Counted from the first letter of the stretch, positions 32,762 through 41,161 are shown. The stretch is DNA of 64,000 bases from Nonomuraea jiangxiensis (GCF_900099965.1 NZ_FNDJ01000005.1:248001-312000), one strand, 5' to 3'. Translations and numbers: made by a program. The notes: a model not told the origin generated them from the letters alone.

Positions 32762-33871
32762 ATGAGCACGCAGCACCGTCTCGACGCGTTGCGGGGCACG
32801 ACCCCGCCGCGCCCGCACGACGCCCGCGCCATCGCGGCCCTGGCCGCCAACCCCGGGTGCAGCCGCCGCGCGCTCATGGACGGCGCCGGCGTGGACAAGG
32901 ACGCCGCCGCCCGGCACCTGGGGTTCCCCGCGCCGTTCGGGCAGTCGCCGTTCGCGATCACCCGCGGCAACGTGTTCGAGGCGCTGGTCAAGGCCGACGG
33001 GTGCGCGGAGCTGCTGCGGATGCTGCGCGAGGCGCTGGGCCTGCCGGTCGCCGAGGTCGCCTACCACGACGTGGAGAACGTCGGCGCCCACCTGCGCCAC
33101 GCCCACACCAGGGCGCTCATCGACCGCGCGGCGACCGGCGGCCAGGACGCGGGCACCCTCTACGACCACCCGCTGCTCACCCTGGAGATCGCCGGGCACA
33201 CCGCCTACCTGGAGCCGGACGTGGTGGCGTTCCAGCTCGGCGGCCGGTTCCACATCGTGGAGATCAAGTCGTTCGCGGTGATCGACGGCCAGGCCGACCC
33301 GGCGGCGGTGGCGGCGGCGGCGCGGCAGGCGGCCGTCTACGTGCTGGCGCTGCGCACGCTGCTGGAGGAGCTGGGCCACGACCCGCTGCAGGTCTCGCAC
33401 GACGTGGTTCTGGTCTGCCCGGAGAACTTCGCCAACCGCCCCGTCGCGACCCTCGTCGACGTACGCAGGCAGCTCGCCGTGCTGCGCCGCCAGCTCACCC
33501 GCATGACCTCGCTCGACCGGCTGCTGGCGGCACTGCCCGAGGACGTCACGTTCGACCTGCGGCCGGACGAGGACGGGCGGCCCACCAGGCCGGTCGCCGA
33601 GCTGGCCGACGCGCTGCGCGGGGCCACGGCCCGGTACGCGCCCGACTGCCTGTCCACCTGCGACCTGTGCTTCTTCTGCCGGGACGAGGCCCGCCAGGAG
33701 GGCGCCTGCGACCTGCTGGGCCGCCAGGTGCGCGACGAGCTCGGCGGGGTGGCCTCGGTGGCCGAGGCGCTCGGCCTGGCCGACGGCACCCGGGACCCCG
33801 CCGTGGGTCAGGAGGAGATCGCCCGGCTGCTCCGCAACGCCGAGCGCCTGCGCAGGGAGTGCCTCACGTGA
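32762..33871 (+). CDS. Cas4/Dna2-like PD-(D/E)XK nuclease with candidate Fe-S cysteines
   Basis: 369 aa. RecB-type core: GNVFEALV (E73), EPDVVAF (D153), HIVEIKSF (E167-x-K169) and QAAVY (Q189-x3-Y193), the order D...ExK...QxxxY seen in RecB/Cas4/Dna2 nucleases. One Cys lies before the core (C33 in NPGCSRRAL) and a cluster after it (C296, C300, C303, C306, C316), the layout that holds a 4Fe-4S cluster in Cas4, AddB and Dna2. It would cut or resect DNA ends with divalent metal. ATG 32762 is chosen for GGGGTGAGG before it; ATG 32711 is possible. Its stop overlaps the next gene's GTG. Confidence 0.85.
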   Translation: MSTQHRLDALRGTTPPRPHDARAIAALAANPGCSRRALMDGAGVDKDAAARHLGFPAPFGQSPFAITRGNVFEALVKADGCAELLRMLREALGLPVAEVAYHDVENVGAHLRHAHTRALIDRAATGGQDAGTLYDHPLLTLEIAGHTAYLEPDVVAFQLGGRFHIVEIKSFAVIDGQADPAAVAAAARQAAVYVLALRTLLEELGHDPLQVSHDVVLVCPENFANRPVATLVDVRRQLAVLRRQLTRMTSLDRLLAALPEDVTFDLRPDEDGRPTRPVAELADALRGATARYAPDCLSTCDLCFFCRDEARQEGACDLLGRQVRDELGGVASVAEALGLADGTRDPAVGQEEIARLLRNAERLRRECLT

Positions 33872-35295
33872 GCCTGCTGACCTCGCTGGCCCGGCTGCGG
33901 GCCCTGGAGGAGGGCATCGCGCAGCCCGTGGCGACCGTCCGGCACTGCCATCTGTCGGCGCGGCCGATGGTGTTCGTGCCGCTCAAGCTGTCGGGCGAGG
34001 CCGCCGCGCCGCTGGCCGCCATGCTCGGCACCGAGCGCGAGCGGCCCCGGCTGCTGGTGGTGACCCAGCCCCGCAACCGGGACCTGCGCTTCGCCTGGGC
34101 CGCCGAGCTGGCCGGAGTGCTGCTGCCCTACATCGAGGGGTTCCTCGCCGACACCGAGACGGTGGAGCGCAGGAACGCCGACCCCTACGAGCGGGCCATG
34201 GACGCGCCGCAGCTCATCGTGCCGAACCAGGGTGGCGTGGCCTTCACCCGGTTGCTCGGCCGCTCGACGCGCTTCCGCCGGCCCGACGGGCCCTACCCGG
34301 TGCCGGAGTCGGTGCCGGTACTGGGGCGGTGGCTGACCTATTTCGGGGAGCGGGCGGCGTACCCGGGGTCGGCGCTGATGCTGGCCGCGACCGAGGAGCT
34401 GGGCCGGCACTGGGCGAGCGGGCAGAGCGGGCTGGAGGACGCCAACCTGGCGGCGCTGCTCGCCTGGATCACCACCGGGCCGAGCGAGGAGGCCGAGGAC
34501 CCTCTCGTCTGGCCGCCCGCCGGGCCCGCGACCGATCCCGGGTTCGACGCGGAGGTGCTGGCGCCGGCGATCGAGAGCGGGAAGCCCGAGCGCGTCGCCG
34601 AGGCGCTGCGCACGCAGCTCGAACCCACCTGGCGGCTCATGTGGCAGGCCATCGACCTGCTGGCCGGGCTGCCCGAGGGCGCGAGCGCGGCGCAGCGGTG
34701 GGAGCAGGACCGGGGGTCCTTCAGCGGCATGGCGACGCACCTGGCCGAGGGCGCGCCGCCGCAGGCCCGGCGTGACGGCGCCGTCGCCGCCGCGGCCAGG
34801 CTCGCCCGCATGGAGCGCGCCCAGGCCGCCTACGACGTCCAGCGCGCCTACGACGACCCCCTCGTGATGGCCGAATACCGGCTGACCGGCGAGGCGTTCG
34901 CGGGCGAGGTGGTCGAGACCGACCCGGACAACACCGAGGGCGAGGGCCGCTCGCGCAAGCTCCGCCCGCTGGTGGTGATCAAGACCGACGACCCGGTACG
35001 CCTGCCGCCCGGCGCCACCCTGGGCACCCCGCAACGCCGGGCCCAGGGCGCCGAGCTCGTGTCGGCCGGCGAGGGACTCGTCACCGTGAAGATCACCAAG
35101 GGTATGGGCCGGGGCCGGACGGCGGCTCCCGGCGCCGTGCCGGAGGTGGGCGAGCGGGTCTGCTACACCTCGCTGACCGACGACTTCCAGGGCTCGCCCC
35201 AGCTCCCCGAGGCCGAGGCCACGCCGTGGACGCACGGCGGGCCGCCGCAGGACTACGTGCCCGACGACGAGGACGCCCAGGAGGAGTGGTCGTGA
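33868..35295 (+). CDS. Unknown protein, third gene of the nuclease/helicase operon
   Basis: 475 aa, family not recognised. The N-terminal 110 residues resemble an alpha/beta domain (PMVFVPLKLSGEAAAPLAAML; PRLLVVTQPRNRDLRFAWAA). The centre is helical (residues 150-340), and residues about 380-440 look like a small beta-barrel (PLVVIKTDDPVRLPPG; GLVTVKITKGM; GERVCYTSLTDDF). Upf1/Dna2-type helicases carry a beta-barrel insertion that contacts DNA; the helicase encoded next lacks one, so this protein may supply it in trans. It ends with an acidic tail. GTG starts and stops overlap both neighbours by 4 bp, so the product ratio is probably fixed. Confidence 0.75.
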   Translation: MSLLTSLARLRALEEGIAQPVATVRHCHLSARPMVFVPLKLSGEAAAPLAAMLGTERERPRLLVVTQPRNRDLRFAWAAELAGVLLPYIEGFLADTETVERRNADPYERAMDAPQLIVPNQGGVAFTRLLGRSTRFRRPDGPYPVPESVPVLGRWLTYFGERAAYPGSALMLAATEELGRHWASGQSGLEDANLAALLAWITTGPSEEAEDPLVWPPAGPATDPGFDAEVLAPAIESGKPERVAEALRTQLEPTWRLMWQAIDLLAGLPEGASAAQRWEQDRGSFSGMATHLAEGAPPQARRDGAVAAAARLARMERAQAAYDVQRAYDDPLVMAEYRLTGEAFAGEVVETDPDNTEGEGRSRKLRPLVVIKTDDPVRLPPGATLGTPQRRAQGAELVSAGEGLVTVKITKGMGRGRTAAPGAVPEVGERVCYTSLTDDFQGSPQLPEAEATPWTHGGPPQDYVPDDEDAQEEWS

Positions 35296-36602
35296 ACCCG
35301 CCCGCCGCGAGCGCCGGTCCGGAGCAGGACCTCCGGCCGGAACAGGTCATCAGCGACGTCCTGGCCGACCTGCCCCGCCACCGGGGCGTGGTGGTGGACT
35401 CGCCGCCGGGCGCGGGCAAGTCCACCCTGGTGGTACGCGCCGCCGCGCACATCGCGGCCACGGGCGAGCCGCTGATGATCGTCGCCCAGACCAACGAGCA
35501 GGTCGACGACCTGGTGACCCGGATCTCCGGCAAGCACCCGCACCTGAGCGTGGGACGGCTGTCGGCCGGTGGCTACGTGCCGCCGCCGCGCATGCTGGAG
35601 CTGCCCGGTGTCCGGTTCGGGACCAGGATCCAGGACCTGGGCGACCCGGACATCGTCATCGCCACCGCCGACAAGTGGGCCTGGATCGGGGACCGGGTGT
35701 GGCCGTGGGCGATCGTGGACGAGGCGTACCAGATGCGCTCGGACAAGCTGCTGCGGATCGCGGGGTCGTTCGAGCGGGCGCTGTTCGTGGGCGATCCCGG
35801 GCAGCTCGACCCGTTCTCGATCGTGGACGGGGACCGCTGGTCGGGCTTGTCGTGGGATCCGCTGCAGAGCGCGGTCTCGGTGCTGCTGCGGCACAACCCG
35901 GACCTGCCGGTGCACCGGCTGCCGGTGTCGTGGCGGCTGCCGGCGTCGGCCGCGCCCGTGGTGTCGCGGGCGTTCTATCCGTTCACCGGGTTCCGGGCGG
36001 GCACCTCCGACGGGGACCGGCGGCTGGAGCTGGCCACGGGCGGCATGGGGACCGTGCACGACCGGGCGCTGGAGGAGGCCGCCCGGTCGGGGTGGGCACT
36101 GCTGGAGCTGCCGAACCGGCACACCGTGCGCACGGACGGGGAGGCCGTGCAGGCGGTGGCGCTGCTGGCGGCACGGTTGTTGCAGCGCGGCGCGGTGGCG
36201 AGCTCGGAGCAGGGCGAGCGGCCGGTGACGGCCGACCGCATCGCCGTCGGGGCCGCCCACCGCGACCAGGTGGCCGCCATCCGCGCCGCCGGGCTGCCCG
36301 CCGAGATCACCGTGGACACCGCCAACCGGCTGCAGGGCCGCGAGTACGACGTGACGATCGTGCTGCACCCGCTGTCGGGCCGGCGCGACGCCACGGCCTT
36401 CCACCTGGAGTCGGGCCGGCTGTGCGTGCTGACGTCCCGGCACCGGCACGCCTGCGTGGTGGTGGCCAGGGCGGGCATCGCCGAGCTGCTCGACGCCCAC
36501 CCGTCGGCCGAGCCGGTGCAGCTGGGGGTGCCGGTGAAGTTCCCGGACGGCTGGGAGGCGAACCAGTCGGTCCTGGACCACCTGTCCCGCCACCGCGTCT
36601 GA
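35292..36602 (+). CDS. Compact SF1 (Upf1/Dna2-like) helicase / AAA ATPase
   Basis: 436 aa with the SF1 motifs in order: Q motif around Q18, motif I SPPGAGKST (37-45), Ia AQTNEQVDDLV, II VDEAYQ (143-147), III VGDPGQLDPF, IV SWRLP, V TANRLQGREYDVTIV and VI LCVLTSRHRHACVVV. The pattern is closest to Upf1/Dna2 (SF1B, 5'-3') rather than UvrD/Rep. It is much shorter than free-standing members and has no 1B barrel or large insertions. It should use ATP to unwind or translocate on DNA, presumably feeding the RecB-like nuclease encoded two genes upstream. GTG start in a GTGA overlap. Last gene of the operon. Confidence 0.88.
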   Translation: MNPPAASAGPEQDLRPEQVISDVLADLPRHRGVVVDSPPGAGKSTLVVRAAAHIAATGEPLMIVAQTNEQVDDLVTRISGKHPHLSVGRLSAGGYVPPPRMLELPGVRFGTRIQDLGDPDIVIATADKWAWIGDRVWPWAIVDEAYQMRSDKLLRIAGSFERALFVGDPGQLDPFSIVDGDRWSGLSWDPLQSAVSVLLRHNPDLPVHRLPVSWRLPASAAPVVSRAFYPFTGFRAGTSDGDRRLELATGGMGTVHDRALEEAARSGWALLELPNRHTVRTDGEAVQAVALLAARLLQRGAVASSEQGERPVTADRIAVGAAHRDQVAAIRAAGLPAEITVDTANRLQGREYDVTIVLHPLSGRRDATAFHLESGRLCVLTSRHRHACVVVARAGIAELLDAHPSAEPVQLGVPVKFPDGWEANQSVLDHLSRHRV

Positions 36603-36638
36603 CCCCACCGGCACCCCACCGCGTCCGGGTGCGGGCCG

Positions 36639-36683
36639 GGTCAGACGGGCAGGGTCAAAACGGGCAGGGGTCAGACGGGCAGG
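36639..36683. repeat. 15-16-bp tandem repeat at the end of the acetyltransferase gene
   Basis: Three units of GGTCAGACGGGCAGG (middle one GGTCAAAACGGGCAGG) run from 36639 to 36683. The last unit contains the TGA stop of the minus-strand GNAT gene (36671-36673) and its last codons, so the duplication probably arose from coding DNA. Confidence 0.75.
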
Positions 36684-37621
36684 TCGCGGCGCCAGACGTC
36701 GATGGCCATGACCGCGCGCATCCCCGCCGACTCGTACAGCCCCAGCGCCGGGGTCGTGTTGTTGGAGTCCACGTGGAGGATGGTCCCCTCGCGGCCCCGG
36801 GCGGCGTCGGCGGCGAAGGCGTGGCGGAGCAGGAACCGGCCGAGGCCCCTGCCCCGGTAGTCCGGCAGCACCGCCAGCGTGTCCACGTAGCCGCAGTCCT
36901 GGTCCGGGACGAACTGGTTGTTGCCGATCAACAGGGCCGCCGGGTGGCCGTCGAGGTAGGCCAGGGTGAGCTGGCTCCAGTCGGTGGCGCTCGACGCCTG
37001 GCGGCGCTCGTACCACACGTCGTAGCCGACCGGCACGAAGCCGAAGTGCTCGGTGAAGGCCCGCTGGTGCACGAGGTGCGCGGCCCGCCGCACGTCCTCG
37101 CTCTCCCCGGTACGCAGGGTGAGCCCCGCGGGCGGCTCGGCCGTGACCGCGGCGGGGCCGGCCTCGGCGCCCTGGTGGTCGATGCGCATGCGGTGGAAGC
37201 TGGTGCCCGGCTCGAAGCCCTGCTCCTTGGCCTCGGCCTGCTTGCCCTGGTCGGCGCGGTAGACGCCGAGGTGGAGGGTGATCCGCGCGTGGCCGCGCGC
37301 GGCGCCCTGCTCGCGGGCGCGCCGCAGCACGCGCGGCCACAGCCGCGCGGCCAGGCCCTCGACCCCGGGCCGGACGATCACCTGCACGTCCACCAGGTCG
37401 CTGTCACCGTTCGAGCACGCCCAGGCCCAGCCGTCGAGCCCGCCGCCCGCGTCGTGGGCCAGCCAGCCGTCCTTGTCGCGGTCGAAGCCGGGCTCGACCA
37501 GTTCGTCGGCGACGTCCTCCAGGGTCATGTCCGGTGCACCGAGCACCGCCGTGTCACGGATCGCGATGAGCTCGTGGATGGCCGCGGCGTCCTCCACACG
37601 CGGCGCTCTGATGCTGTGCAT
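36671..37621 (-). CDS. GNAT acetyltransferase with two GNAT domains
   Basis: 316 aa. N-terminal half is a degenerate GNAT domain (HELIAIRDTAVLG, VDVQVIVRPGVEGLAARLW), the C-terminal half a complete one with acetyl-CoA motif VLPDYRGRGLGRFLLRHAF and VDSNNTTPALGLYESAGM. The layout resembles mycothiol synthase (MshD) but the sequence does not clearly match it. ATG 37621 is preceded by GACAAT at 7 nt and no RBS. Substrate unknown. Confidence 0.87.
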   Translation of the reverse strand: MHSIRAPRVEDAAAIHELIAIRDTAVLGAPDMTLEDVADELVEPGFDRDKDGWLAHDAGGGLDGWAWACSNGDSDLVDVQVIVRPGVEGLAARLWPRVLRRAREQGAARGHARITLHLGVYRADQGKQAEAKEQGFEPGTSFHRMRIDHQGAEAGPAAVTAEPPAGLTLRTGESEDVRRAAHLVHQRAFTEHFGFVPVGYDVWYERRQASSATDWSQLTLAYLDGHPAALLIGNNQFVPDQDCGYVDTLAVLPDYRGRGLGRFLLRHAFAADAARGREGTILHVDSNNTTPALGLYESAGMRAVMAIDVWRRDLPV

Positions 37622-37709
37622 AGGGAGGATTGTCCAGAAACCGAGGTTCCGCGCGCCTCCCATTTTCCGGCACCGGGCCCCGCTCTGAGCGGGAAGGCGG
37701 GCCTCGGGC

Positions 37710-37808
37710 GTCAACGCCGTCCCGCACGTGGTCGCGTTGACGCCCTACCGGCGCGGCCTGTTCCAGCTCACCGCGCTCGACCGGCCGTTCAGCCTGCCGC
37801 CGGGGTGA
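37710..37808 (+). pseudogene. Possible gene remnant (dihydrodipicolinate-reductase-like tail)
   Basis: A 32-codon stretch with chromosomal codon use reads VNAVPHVVALTPYRRG, LFQLTALDRPFSLPPG and stop. VNAVPHVVA resembles the last helix/strand of DapB-like or diaminopentanoate-dehydrogenase-like NAD(P) enzymes. No start and an in-frame TGA at 37686 precede it. It overlaps the 3' end of the convergent MFS gene. Weak, but the composition is unlike random intergenic DNA. Confidence 0.3.
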
Positions 37809-39360
37809 CCTCTTCCTGCTTGGCGGCCTCCACCGGCGCGGCCCCGCGCAGCGGGATCTCCTTGACGAACGCCGCCAGCACCGGCACGACGATCGCGAAC
37901 AGGATGGCCCACCAGAAGACCCCCGTCAGGGAGGTGGCCAGCGACTCCAGCAGCCCGGTACGCATGGGCGGCGGCATCTTGTCCAGCAGCTTCGGGTCCA
38001 TCTGGGCGCCGCCCTTGGACAGCTTCTCCCCCGCCTCCGGGCCGAACCTGGCGGTCAGCTCCGACAGGAACCGGTTGTTGAAGATCGCGCCGAACAGCGA
38101 CACGCCGAACGAGCCGCCGATCGACCGGAAGAACGTGCTCGCGCTGCTGGCGACGCCGAGGTCCTTCTGCTCCACGCTGTTCTGGGCGATCAGCAGCGTG
38201 GTCTGCATGAGGAAGCCCATGCCGAGGCCCAGTACGGCGATGTGCACGCCGGTCAGCCAGGCGGGCGTGGACACGTCCATGGTGGACAGCAGCCACATGC
38301 CCGCGGCCATGCCGACGCCGCCGAGGATCGGGTAGATCTTGTACTTGCCGGTGCTGGTGATCGCCTTGCCCACGAACAACGACACGACCATGGAGGCGGC
38401 CATCATCGGCAGCAGCAGCAGGCCGGAGTTGGTGGCCGTGGCGCCCTGCACCATCTGCTGGAACACCGGCAGGAAGGTGATCGCGCCGAACAGGGCGAAG
38501 CCGAGCAGGAAGCCGATGACCGAGATCAGGGTGAAGTTGCGGTTGCGGAAGAGCTGCAGCGGCAGGATCGGCTCCTCCGTCCTGCGCTCCACCATGATGA
38601 ACGCCGCCAGCGTGACCACCGAGAGCGCGGCCAGGGAGAGGATCTGCCAGGAGCCCCAGGCGTACTCGTTGCCGCCCCAGGTGGTGATGAGCACCATGCC
38701 GGTGATGCTGATGGACAGCAGCACCGCGCCCTTCCAGTCGATCCGTACCTTGTTGTGCAGCTTGGGCAGGTGCAGCTTCACCACCAGCAGCACGAGCGCG
38801 ACCGCGCCGATCGGCAGGTTGACGTAGAAGGCCCAGCGCCAGTCGAGGTTGTCGGTGATGAAACCGCCGACCAGCGGGCCCGCGATCATCGCCAGCGACA
38901 TGACACCGGCCATGATGCCGGTGTACTGGCCGCGCTCGCGGGGCGGCACCAGGTCGCCGATGATCGCCATGACGTTGACGATCAGGCCGCCCGCGCCCAG
39001 CCCCTGGATCGCGCGGAACGCGATGAGCTGGGCCATGCCGTTGTCCGGGCCACCGAGCATCGAGGAGCCGGCCATGCCGCAGAGCGCCGAACCGATCAGG
39101 AAGATGACGACCGAGGTGATGAAGATGCTCTTGCGGCCGTACAGGTCTCCGATCTTGCCCCAGATCGGGGTGGAGACGGTCGTGCCCAGCACGTACGCCG
39201 TCACGACCCAGGACATGTGCGCTAAGCCGCCGAACTCGATCAGAATCTTCGGCATGGCCGTGCCCACGACCATGTTGTCCAGCATGGCCAGCATCATCGC
39301 CAGCAGCAGTCCTGGCAGGACGACCATGACCTCCCGGCGTCGCCCGACGGCCTCCGCCAC
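37789..39360 (-). CDS. DHA2-family (EmrB/QacA) drug efflux MFS transporter
   Basis: 523 aa with 14 predicted helices. MFS signatures: WGKIGDLYGRKSIF (motif A), LIAFRAIQGLGAGGL, MSLAMIAGPLVGGFI (motif C, antiporter). Proton-driven export of drugs or antibiotics at the cytoplasmic membrane. GTG 39360 is chosen: GGGGG precedes it at 6 nt, whereas the in-frame ATG 39408 lies inside an operator. Divergent from a TetR gene, with two 18-bp operators in between. Confidence 0.9.
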   Translation of the reverse strand: MAEAVGRRREVMVVLPGLLLAMMLAMLDNMVVGTAMPKILIEFGGLAHMSWVVTAYVLGTTVSTPIWGKIGDLYGRKSIFITSVVIFLIGSALCGMAGSSMLGGPDNGMAQLIAFRAIQGLGAGGLIVNVMAIIGDLVPPRERGQYTGIMAGVMSLAMIAGPLVGGFITDNLDWRWAFYVNLPIGAVALVLLVVKLHLPKLHNKVRIDWKGAVLLSISITGMVLITTWGGNEYAWGSWQILSLAALSVVTLAAFIMVERRTEEPILPLQLFRNRNFTLISVIGFLLGFALFGAITFLPVFQQMVQGATATNSGLLLLPMMAASMVVSLFVGKAITSTGKYKIYPILGGVGMAAGMWLLSTMDVSTPAWLTGVHIAVLGLGMGFLMQTTLLIAQNSVEQKDLGVASSASTFFRSIGGSFGVSLFGAIFNNRFLSELTARFGPEAGEKLSKGGAQMDPKLLDKMPPPMRTGLLESLATSLTGVFWWAILFAIVVPVLAAFVKEIPLRGAAPVEAAKQEEVTPAAG

Positions 39361-39388
39361 CACACACCCCCATGTAGAGCTCTTGCTT

Positions 39389-39406
39389 ACTTGCCGACCG
39401 GCAAGC
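39389..39406. promoter_or_regulatory. TetR operator 1 of the efflux-pump/TetR intergenic region
   Basis: ACTTGCCGACCGGCAAGC, an 18-bp near-palindrome. It shares the consensus ACTTGYCGRCCGKCAAGY and the preceding TTA context with operator 2, 38 bp away. Confidence 0.65.
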
Positions 39407-39426
39407 ATAGAATAAGGTAAATACTT

Positions 39427-39444
39427 ACTTGTCGGCCGTCAAGT
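39427..39444. promoter_or_regulatory. TetR operator 2 of the efflux-pump/TetR intergenic region
   Basis: ACTTGTCGGCCGTCAAGT, a near-palindrome with one mismatch, 15 bp upstream of the tetR start. Probably autoregulatory. Confidence 0.65.
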
Positions 39445-39459
39445 CGAAAAGGTGCAATT

Positions 39460-40005
39460 GTGCGGGAAGACACGCGAGCCCGGATCCAGGAGATCGCACT
39501 GAGGCTCTTCACTGAGCAGGGCTACGAGGCGACGTCCCTGCGCGAGATCGCCGAGGAGCTCGGCGTGACGAAGGCCGCCCTCTATTACCACTTCAAGACC
39601 AAGGACGACATCGTCACGAGCCTGGTCGATCTCCGCGTCGCCGAGCTGGAGAAGCTGCTGGAGTGGGCCAGGAGCCAGGAGAAGAACGCGGAGATGCGGC
39701 GCGAGCTGGTGCGGCGCTACGCGGAGCAGTTCACGACGCCGCGCTATCTGCAGGTGGCCCGGTTCCTGGAGCGCAACCAGACGGCGCTGCGCAACCATCC
39801 GAAGCTCGCCAAGATGCGCGAGGCGATGATCCGCCTGTCGGCGGAGATGTGCGCGCCGGGGGCGCCGGCCACCGAGCGCATCATCCACTCGCTGGCCTTC
39901 TTCGCGCTCCACGCGGGCAAGTGGCTGACACTCGAGGGTGAGTTCAGCGACGAGGAGATCGAGAAGGCCTCCCTGGAGGTGGCCCTGCGACTGCTTGAGT
40001 TGTAA
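39460..40005 (+). CDS. TetR-family repressor of the efflux pump
   Basis: 181 aa with HTH TSLREIAEELGVTKAALYYHFKTKDDIV near the N-terminus and a helical ligand domain. GTG 39460 follows AAAGG. Divergent from the DHA2 pump with two matching palindromes between, a standard drug-induced derepression module. Confidence 0.92.
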   Translation: MREDTRARIQEIALRLFTEQGYEATSLREIAEELGVTKAALYYHFKTKDDIVTSLVDLRVAELEKLLEWARSQEKNAEMRRELVRRYAEQFTTPRYLQVARFLERNQTALRNHPKLAKMREAMIRLSAEMCAPGAPATERIIHSLAFFALHAGKWLTLEGEFSDEEIEKASLEVALRLLEL

Positions 40006-40107
40006 ATTTTCCGGACACTGGAGCCCAAAAAGGGATGATTAGAACAACGGATCGAGGGGAGGAAACCTACTCGGGAAACCACGGGTATCCACACGGGAGG
40101 AGACGCA

Positions 40108-40545
40108 GTGGAGACCACGATAGCGCTCCGGCTGCCCAGGGACGCGGCGAGCGTCCCGCTGGTCAGGCAGATGCTGGAGGGCACCCTGCGGTCGCTCGGC
40201 GTCGAGCAGCAGGTCCGCGACGACATCGAGCTGATGCTCACCGAGGCATGCTCCAACGTGATCAAACACGCGGAACCGAGCGACTGCTACCGGGTCAGCG
40301 CGGCCGTCTTCGACCACATGTGCATCATCAAGGTGGTCGACGCCGGCGGCGGCTTCGATCCGCGCGAGATCGTGGATCCGGAGCCGAACGCCGACCATGG
40401 ACGGGGGCTGCAGATCATGCGCGCGCTCGCCGACGACATCCGCTTCACCAACAGGGCGCAGAAGGGGGCGGTGGTCTGCCTGGAGAAACGCCTCCGCTAC
40501 GTACCCGGCGCCGCCGGGCCGCATCTCATGACCATGCCCGCCTAG
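40108..40545 (+). CDS. RsbW/SpoIIAB-like ATP-binding protein (anti-sigma kinase family)
   Basis: 145-aa GHKL domain: N box TEACSNVIKHA, G1 VVDAGGGFD, G2 HGRGLQIMRAL. Such stand-alone HATPase_c_2 proteins act as serine kinases/anti-sigma factors in actinomycete partner-switching. No anti-anti-sigma or sigma gene is adjacent. GTG 40108 follows GGGAGGAG. A 9-bp hairpin terminator lies 19 bp downstream. Confidence 0.9.
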   Translation: METTIALRLPRDAASVPLVRQMLEGTLRSLGVEQQVRDDIELMLTEACSNVIKHAEPSDCYRVSAAVFDHMCIIKVVDAGGGFDPREIVDPEPNADHGRGLQIMRALADDIRFTNRAQKGAVVCLEKRLRYVPGAAGPHLMTMPA

Positions 40546-40563
40546 CGCGCCACCCCTGACGAC

Positions 40564-40585
40564 ACCTCGGCCACCGGGCCGAGGT
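40564..40585 (+). terminator. Terminator hairpin
   Basis: ACCTCGGCC (40564-40572), loop ACCG, GGCCGAGGT (40577-40585), perfect 9 bp, downstream of the RsbW-like gene. Confidence 0.6.
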
Positions 40586-40727
40586 CCCCGCTCGGCAAGC
40601 CCCCTCACCCCGGTCCAGCGCCGGCACCCTCCGTCGAGCCACGAGCTCCGGCCGCTTCTGATGTTCCTTCCGTGCTCCGGTCGGCCCCGGGATCCCGGTC
40701 GGGCCGGAACCCCGGGGCCGATCCGGG

Positions 40728-41126
40728 TCAGATCCCGATGCGGCGCCGCACCGGGCGGTGGCCGTGTGGTCGCAGGCGTCGCGCGTCAGCGCCTTCTCCC
40801 CCGCTGCCGCGCCTCCCCGAAGGGAGGCCGCCGAGCCGGAGCCTGCGGCGTACCCGGGGGATGCCGCCGCTCAGCTCGGCCCGCAGCCGAGCGGGCGCCG
40901 TGTCCGCGCTGAGTTTCAGCGGGAGACGGGCCCGTCCGCGGGTCAGCCGCCGCCGCAACGCCCGCCAGTCCGTCATCGACCCGGCCAGCGCCACGAGGAC
41001 CGCCAGGCCGACCACCGCGATGACCAGCACGGCCAGGACAATGAGCACCAGAACCACCGTCAAGGAGCCGATCATGCCGAGCACTGCCACCATTTGGCGA
41101 AGAATGCCCGCCCACCAGCGCTTCAT
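40728..41126 (-). CDS. Small single-span membrane protein, hypothetical
   Basis: 132 aa. A strongly hydrophobic helix at about 18-50 (VLVLIVLAVLVIAVVGLAVLVA) is followed by an Arg-rich cytoplasmic-type tail (RRRLTRGRARLP, RVRRRLRLGGLPSGRRG). The 3' half could be out-of-frame composition, so the true end is less certain. ATG 41126 lies in an AT-rich patch (direct repeats GCAAAAATTTC / GCAAAATTTA), 35 nt after the phosphatase gene. Confidence 0.5.
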   Translation of the reverse strand: MKRWWAGILRQMVAVLGMIGSLTVVLVLIVLAVLVIAVVGLAVLVALAGSMTDWRALRRRLTRGRARLPLKLSADTAPARLRAELSGGIPRVRRRLRLGGLPSGRRGSGGEGADARRLRPHGHRPVRRRIGI

Positions 41127-41161
41127 GCAAAAATTTCGCAAAATTTAGGGATAGATCGAAC

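Noticed and set aside
32762..33871. Cas4 of a CRISPR adaptation module
   Set aside because: No cas1/cas2 and no repeat-spacer array anywhere in the window.
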